64,000 bases of DNA from JBGAKG01 sp044224495. GTDB lineage: Bacteria > Myxococcota_A > Polyangia > Polyangiales > Polyangiaceae. Both the position numbers and the translations under genes were made by a program. The notes beneath the pieces were generated by a model. The model was not told the origin of the DNA. It searched no databases and saw nothing but the letters and a program-made list of their open reading frames with translations. The stretch lies in assembly GCA_044224495.1 (NCBI GenBank), contig JBGAKG010000034.1, positions 1 to 64,000 of the forward strand, read 5' to 3'. Positions 61,238-64,000 of the stretch are shown here, piece by piece; position 1 is the stretch's first letter; the number at the start of each line of letters is the position of its first letter.

Positions 61238-62406
61238 GCGACCTCCTTCGCCCAGAAGCGCGGCGAGAAGGTCTTCTCGGCATTGGCCTCGAGCTCGGCG
61301 CGGACGAGCGCGAGCCGAGGCTTCGGGAGCGACGAGCCGAGGCTCGCCATGAGGCGCTTCAGGGCGTCATTGTCGACGACGGCGATCTCCTGCGTGATCT
61401 CGTCGGGCGCGCGGTCTGTCGCCTCCGACAGGATGCGGACGGTGCTCGCGAGAGGATGGTTCACGGACGTGACGTTGAACATCGCGTACCGCACGCCGCC
61501 GGCGACGACTTCGGAACGGTCCTTCAGGTGCGCCTTGATCGCCTTCTCGAGCTCGGTCTTGTGCGCCTGGAGGATCCGGACACGCGTGGCGACTCGTTCG
61601 CGCTCGGCGGCGACCTCCTCGATGCTCGCGAGATCGTCGTGGACGATCTCCTGCGAGCCATCGAGGACCTCGGCGTATGCCGGACACGCCGACCGGTGGT
61701 CGCAGTAGGTGCAGCCCGAGTGCAGGCGCGCCGGGAACGCCGTCGCAGTCTCCGTCTGCCGGCCGAGGGTCGCGACGTAGGCCGTTGCGGCCTCGAGGTC
61801 CTCGGCGCTGCGCGACGTCGTCTGCTTGATGCCGTGGCGGAGCATCCAGAACGTGAGGCGCACGTTCTTGACCCACGGCCAGAGCTGGCGCGCGGCGAGC
61901 TCGTAGAGGCTCATCTGCAGGCTCGCGTCGACCTCGTCGCGCGTGAACAGCTGGTGGTTCGTCTTGTAGTCGACGATCTCCAGCGTCTCATCGTCGAGCC
62001 AGTTCACGCGGTCCATGAAGCCGAGCACGGTGAAGCCGCCGATCTGGAGCCGGAACTCCTTCTCGATGGCGAGCACCGTCGTCGGCTCGAGGACGTTCTC
62101 GTCGCGGACGAACTGCTTGAGCATCGCGAGGCCTTCGGCGAACAGATCGACGCCGACGAGGTCCGCCTGCGCCCATGCCTGCCCCCACAGCTCGACGACG
62201 CGAGCCTCGGAGAGGGGACCGGTCGTACGCATGGCGATCGCCTCGCGAACGAGGGCCTCGAGCACGGCGTGCACCGCCTTGCCGAAGCGGAGCGGCACGC
62301 CGGGCTCGGCCTTCCGCTTGTCGATGTAGTGCAGCTTGAATGAGAGCCGACACTGCTCGAACCGTTGCAGGCGCGAGAAGCTCAGGTGGGTGTTCGCGAA
62401 CGCCAT
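61234..62406 (-). CDS. RecB/Cas4-like PD-(D/E)XK nuclease with Fe-S cysteines
   Basis: 390 residues from ATG 62406, with GGAGG upstream (ATG 62421 would lie before it). The N-terminal LSFSRLQRFEQCRLSFKLHY has the first Cys and the QxxxY motif; the catalytic core GFMDRVNWLDDETLEIVDYK contains the D...D.K triad. The C-terminal CTYCDHRSACPAY supplies three further cysteines, as in AddB/Cas4 Fe-S nucleases. It probably processes DNA ends in phage recombination. The upstream gap has repeats and a palindrome. Confidence 0.85.
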   Translation of the reverse strand: MAFANTHLSFSRLQRFEQCRLSFKLHYIDKRKAEPGVPLRFGKAVHAVLEALVREAIAMRTTGPLSEARVVELWGQAWAQADLVGVDLFAEGLAMLKQFVRDENVLEPTTVLAIEKEFRLQIGGFTVLGFMDRVNWLDDETLEIVDYKTNHQLFTRDEVDASLQMSLYELAARQLWPWVKNVRLTFWMLRHGIKQTTSRSAEDLEAATAYVATLGRQTETATAFPARLHSGCTYCDHRSACPAYAEVLDGSQEIVHDDLASIEEVAAERERVATRVRILQAHKTELEKAIKAHLKDRSEVVAGGVRYAMFNVTSVNHPLASTVRILSEATDRAPDEITQEIAVVDNDALKRLMASLGSSLPKPRLALVRAELEANAEKTFSPRFWAKEVA

Positions 62407-62479
62407 CGGGGACCTCCACACGTGAAAGAGGCACCCGGCACGGCGAGATCGGACATGGGCGATCCGATTTTTCGGGAGT

Positions 62480-62527
62480 GCTCGGTTTGAGGGGACCCTT
62501 GCTCGGTTTTGCTCGGTAGTGACCGAG
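62480..62527. repeat. GCTCGGTNNN repeats upstream of nuclease gene
   Basis: GCTCGGTTTG (62480-62489), GCTCGGTTTT (62501-62510) and GCTCGGTAGT (62511-62520), the last two in tandem with a 10-base period. CTCGGT-agtg-ACCGAG (62512-62527) forms an inverted repeat. The array lies in the noncoding 158-bp space between the helicase-like gene and the nuclease gene. It may be an operator for a phage regulator. Confidence 0.5.
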
Positions 62528-62559
62528 TTCCCTATTAAGAAATTCTCTTAATAGGGAAC
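62527..62559. repeat. Perfect 14-bp AT-rich inverted repeat
   Basis: GTTCCCTATTAAGA (62527-62540) and TCTTAATAGGGAAC (62546-62559) form a perfect palindrome around AATTC, beginning immediately after the GCTCGGT repeats and ending five bases before the helicase-like stop (62564). Its AT content is far above the surroundings. No T-run follows, so it may be a protein-binding site, att/telomere-like structure or terminator. Confidence 0.6.
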
Positions 62560-62563
62560 CCTG

Positions 62564-64000
62564 TCAATTTCGAGCAATCGGGCTCGCGGCTCGGAGCTGC
62601 ACCGCGAGTTCGTGTGGAACGGGGTGTTCGCCGGACAGGTAGCGAAAGAGGTTCCGCTCCGTGCAACCCAGGACGCGTGCCGCGCGCCCCGGACCTCCGA
62701 ACGAAGCCATCACGCCGCGGAGTTCGTCGATGGTCATGTGCATGGGAGCTCGGCTCGGCCCCGACGCCACCTTCCTGATCTCGACGCCCCCCGATGCCCA
62801 CCCGGAACCGCTCGGGAGCACCGCGCCAACGTGGAGCGCCCGCCCGGGGCGCGTGCGGTGGACGGCCCGGATACGCCCGTGGGCCTGCTCGAGCTCTGCG
62901 CGGCACAGCTCCTCCAGGCGCTCCTCGGAGGGCTTGTCGAGGCCGAGGAAGGCGACCTCGTTCCGGACCTCGCCGACGTGTGGCCACGGGTCGCCGAGCG
63001 TCACGACGGCGTCGACGTCGGCCATCGTGTTGAGCCCGCGCACGGCGCCGTAGTGACCGAAGCGGAGGTCCCACCCGGCGAGTAGCGCGACGAGCGCATC
63101 GGCGTGCTCGGTTTCGATCCCGTGCGCTCCGCAGATCGCTCGGTAGTGCTCGGTTTCGGATCCCGCTCGCGCCGCAGCCTCGAGGACCGCGCGCAGCGGC
63201 TTGAAAGTGATGACGCCGATCGACCGGGTTCGGTGATCCTCTCGCACCCAATCGAGCATCGCGTGCACGGACGGCAAGACCACGTCGAGCCGGACCTTGC
63301 CCGCGGCGAGCCATGCCTTCCTCGTGCCCGAGCGACACCGGAGCAGCGTGCGGTCGATGCGTGCACCGTCCGTCGCCGCGAACTCGTGGAACGCGGGCGC
63401 GTAGCCGACGGCCTTCTGCAGGATGGGCAGGTGCACCTTCGCGTTCGCGTCCGTAACGACGACGGAGCCCTCGCGTCGGAGAGCCCGGTCGAACCCAGCG
63501 CGGATCATCGTGAGCAGCAGCACGCGCTCGCCGCGGCGCTCCTCGACCCGTGCCGACACGGGCGTCGACGACTTCACCACGCGGTAGAGGGCGCCGAGCA
63601 CGCGAGACGCGGTGCCGAGGCGACGGGCGTAGCCGTAATCGCGCTTCGCCATGAAGACGCCGTGGGCCTCGAGTGGAGGGGCCGAGACTCCGAGCGCCTC
63701 GAGGCCCGGCGGGCACGCGTCCTTCGCGACCGCGAGCGCGTCGTCGGCCGCGCTCGCGGTCATCTTGCGGCCGGTGGCCTTACAGGCGCGCGTCCACACA
63801 TCGGGTTCGATGGCGTCCGCGGCACGCCGGACGATCGCCTCGAACGACGCGGCGGTCTCCGGCTCGGCGTGCTCGTGGACCCAACCTCGGACGGCTTGGA
63901 GCACGGGTGTCAGTGCCGTCGTGTACCGGCCGTTGAAGTACATCCGCTCGCGGAACGTGACGTGGAGGTCCTCCTTCGTGATCGCGACGGTCTCGAGGAA
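62564..64000 (-). CDS. Helicase-like phage protein with C-terminal HTH (5' truncated by window edge)
   Basis: The frame is open to the end of the window without a stop, so the true start lies beyond 64000. At least 478 residues are visible. The motifs ITFKPLRAVLEAA and HYGAVRGLNTMADVDAVVTL then GDPWPHVGE fit the second RecA-like domain of helicase/primase-type replication proteins of mobile elements. A separate C-terminal part (MTIDELRGVMASFGGPGRAA, VLGCTERNLFRYLSGEHPVP) is a helix-turn-helix. It may begin the early operon. The ATPase domain with Walker A is not visible in the window. Confidence 0.65.
   Translation of the reverse strand, partial: FLETVAITKEDLHVTFRERMYFNGRYTTALTPVLQAVRGWVHEHAEPETAASFEAIVRRAADAIEPDVWTRACKATGRKMTASAADDALAVAKDACPPGLEALGVSAPPLEAHGVFMAKRDYGYARRLGTASRVLGALYRVVKSSTPVSARVEERRGERVLLLTMIRAGFDRALRREGSVVVTDANAKVHLPILQKAVGYAPAFHEFAATDGARIDRTLLRCRSGTRKAWLAAGKVRLDVVLPSVHAMLDWVREDHRTRSIGVITFKPLRAVLEAAARAGSETEHYRAICGAHGIETEHADALVALLAGWDLRFGHYGAVRGLNTMADVDAVVTLGDPWPHVGEVRNEVAFLGLDKPSEERLEELCRAELEQAHGRIRAVHRTRPGRALHVGAVLPSGSGWASGGVEIRKVASGPSRAPMHMTIDELRGVMASFGGPGRAARVLGCTERNLFRYLSGEHPVPHELAVQLRAASPIARN
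63106..63157. repeat. Three further GCTCGGTNNN copies inside helicase-like gene
   Basis: GCTCGGTTTC (63106-63115), GCTCGGTAGT (63138-63147) and GCTCGGTTTC (63148-63157), the last two in tandem at the 10-base period seen at 55.18 and 62.50 kb. They lie in coding sequence (where they code ETEH twice), so chance codon use is an alternative. Confidence 0.35.

Noticed and set aside
1..64000. CRISPR arrays, rRNA or tRNA genes
   Set aside because: No regularly spaced repeats, cloverleaf-like sequences or rRNA-like stretches were seen.

Overview
The window is GC-rich throughout and is dense with short-linker operons, lipoproteins with serine/glycine/proline-rich linkers and sigma-54-type regulation. 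This suggests a large-genome deltaproteobacterium of the myxobacterial kind (Polyangia-like). That is inferred from protein style; no rRNA or tRNA gene was seen to confirm it.

Region 1 (about 0.4-33.9 kb) is a copper/heavy-metal handling island. It carries an AAA ATPase translationally coupled to a P2-type cation ATPase, three multicopper oxidases, two TolC-type outer-membrane factors, a CusB-like adaptor and a CusA-like RND pump. It also carries a heavy-metal-binding-domain lipoprotein, several His/Met/Cys-rich lipoproteins, a c-type cytochrome, two secreted YbjQ-domain lipoproteins, a sulfide:quinone-reductase-like flavoprotein and a sigma-54 response regulator/histidine kinase pair. Two decayed genes lie in it: a membrane protein broken at an 11-G tract and a DUF305 gene. 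The strongest unifying signal is a 17-bp inverted repeat, GTNAC-N7-GTNAC, found eight times, each copy next to a gene of this island. It looks like the operator of one regulon spanning at least 25 kb. A GH15 glucosidase/trehalase-like enzyme ends this region.

Region 2 (34.0-54.3 kb) is the tail, baseplate and lysis part of a Mu-like contractile-tail prophage, read leftward. In order of transcription it has a tape measure, a gp43-like DNA-circularisation protein, gp44-, gp45-, gp46-, gp47- and gp48-like baseplate proteins, three fibre-type proteins (one glycine-rich), holin-like and coiled-coil membrane proteins, a papain-like protease, a small lipoprotein and a lysozyme-like transglycosylase. 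Two plus-strand genes of unknown function (47.8-49.3 kb) interrupt it as a moron-like cassette. A ParB-domain DNA methyltransferase and a small serine recombinase lie at its upstream end.

Region 3 (55.2-60.0 kb) is a second metal-type segment wedged between phage modules. It contains a remnant of the AAA ATPase gene of region 1, a lipoprotein, and a thioredoxin-like/di-haem peroxidase fusion. It also contains an apparent operon (Cys-rich 60-residue protein, ECF sigma factor, Cys-rich membrane protein) and a CDF metal exporter.

Region 4 (60.0-64.0 kb) is phage early genes, again leftward: a helicase-like protein cut by the window edge, a RecB-like nuclease, a nucleotide-modification-associated protein, an unknown protein and an excisionase-like HTH protein. 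Terminase, portal, capsid, sheath and tube genes are absent from the window, and region 3 sits where they would be expected. The prophage is either rearranged or defective, or two elements meet here.
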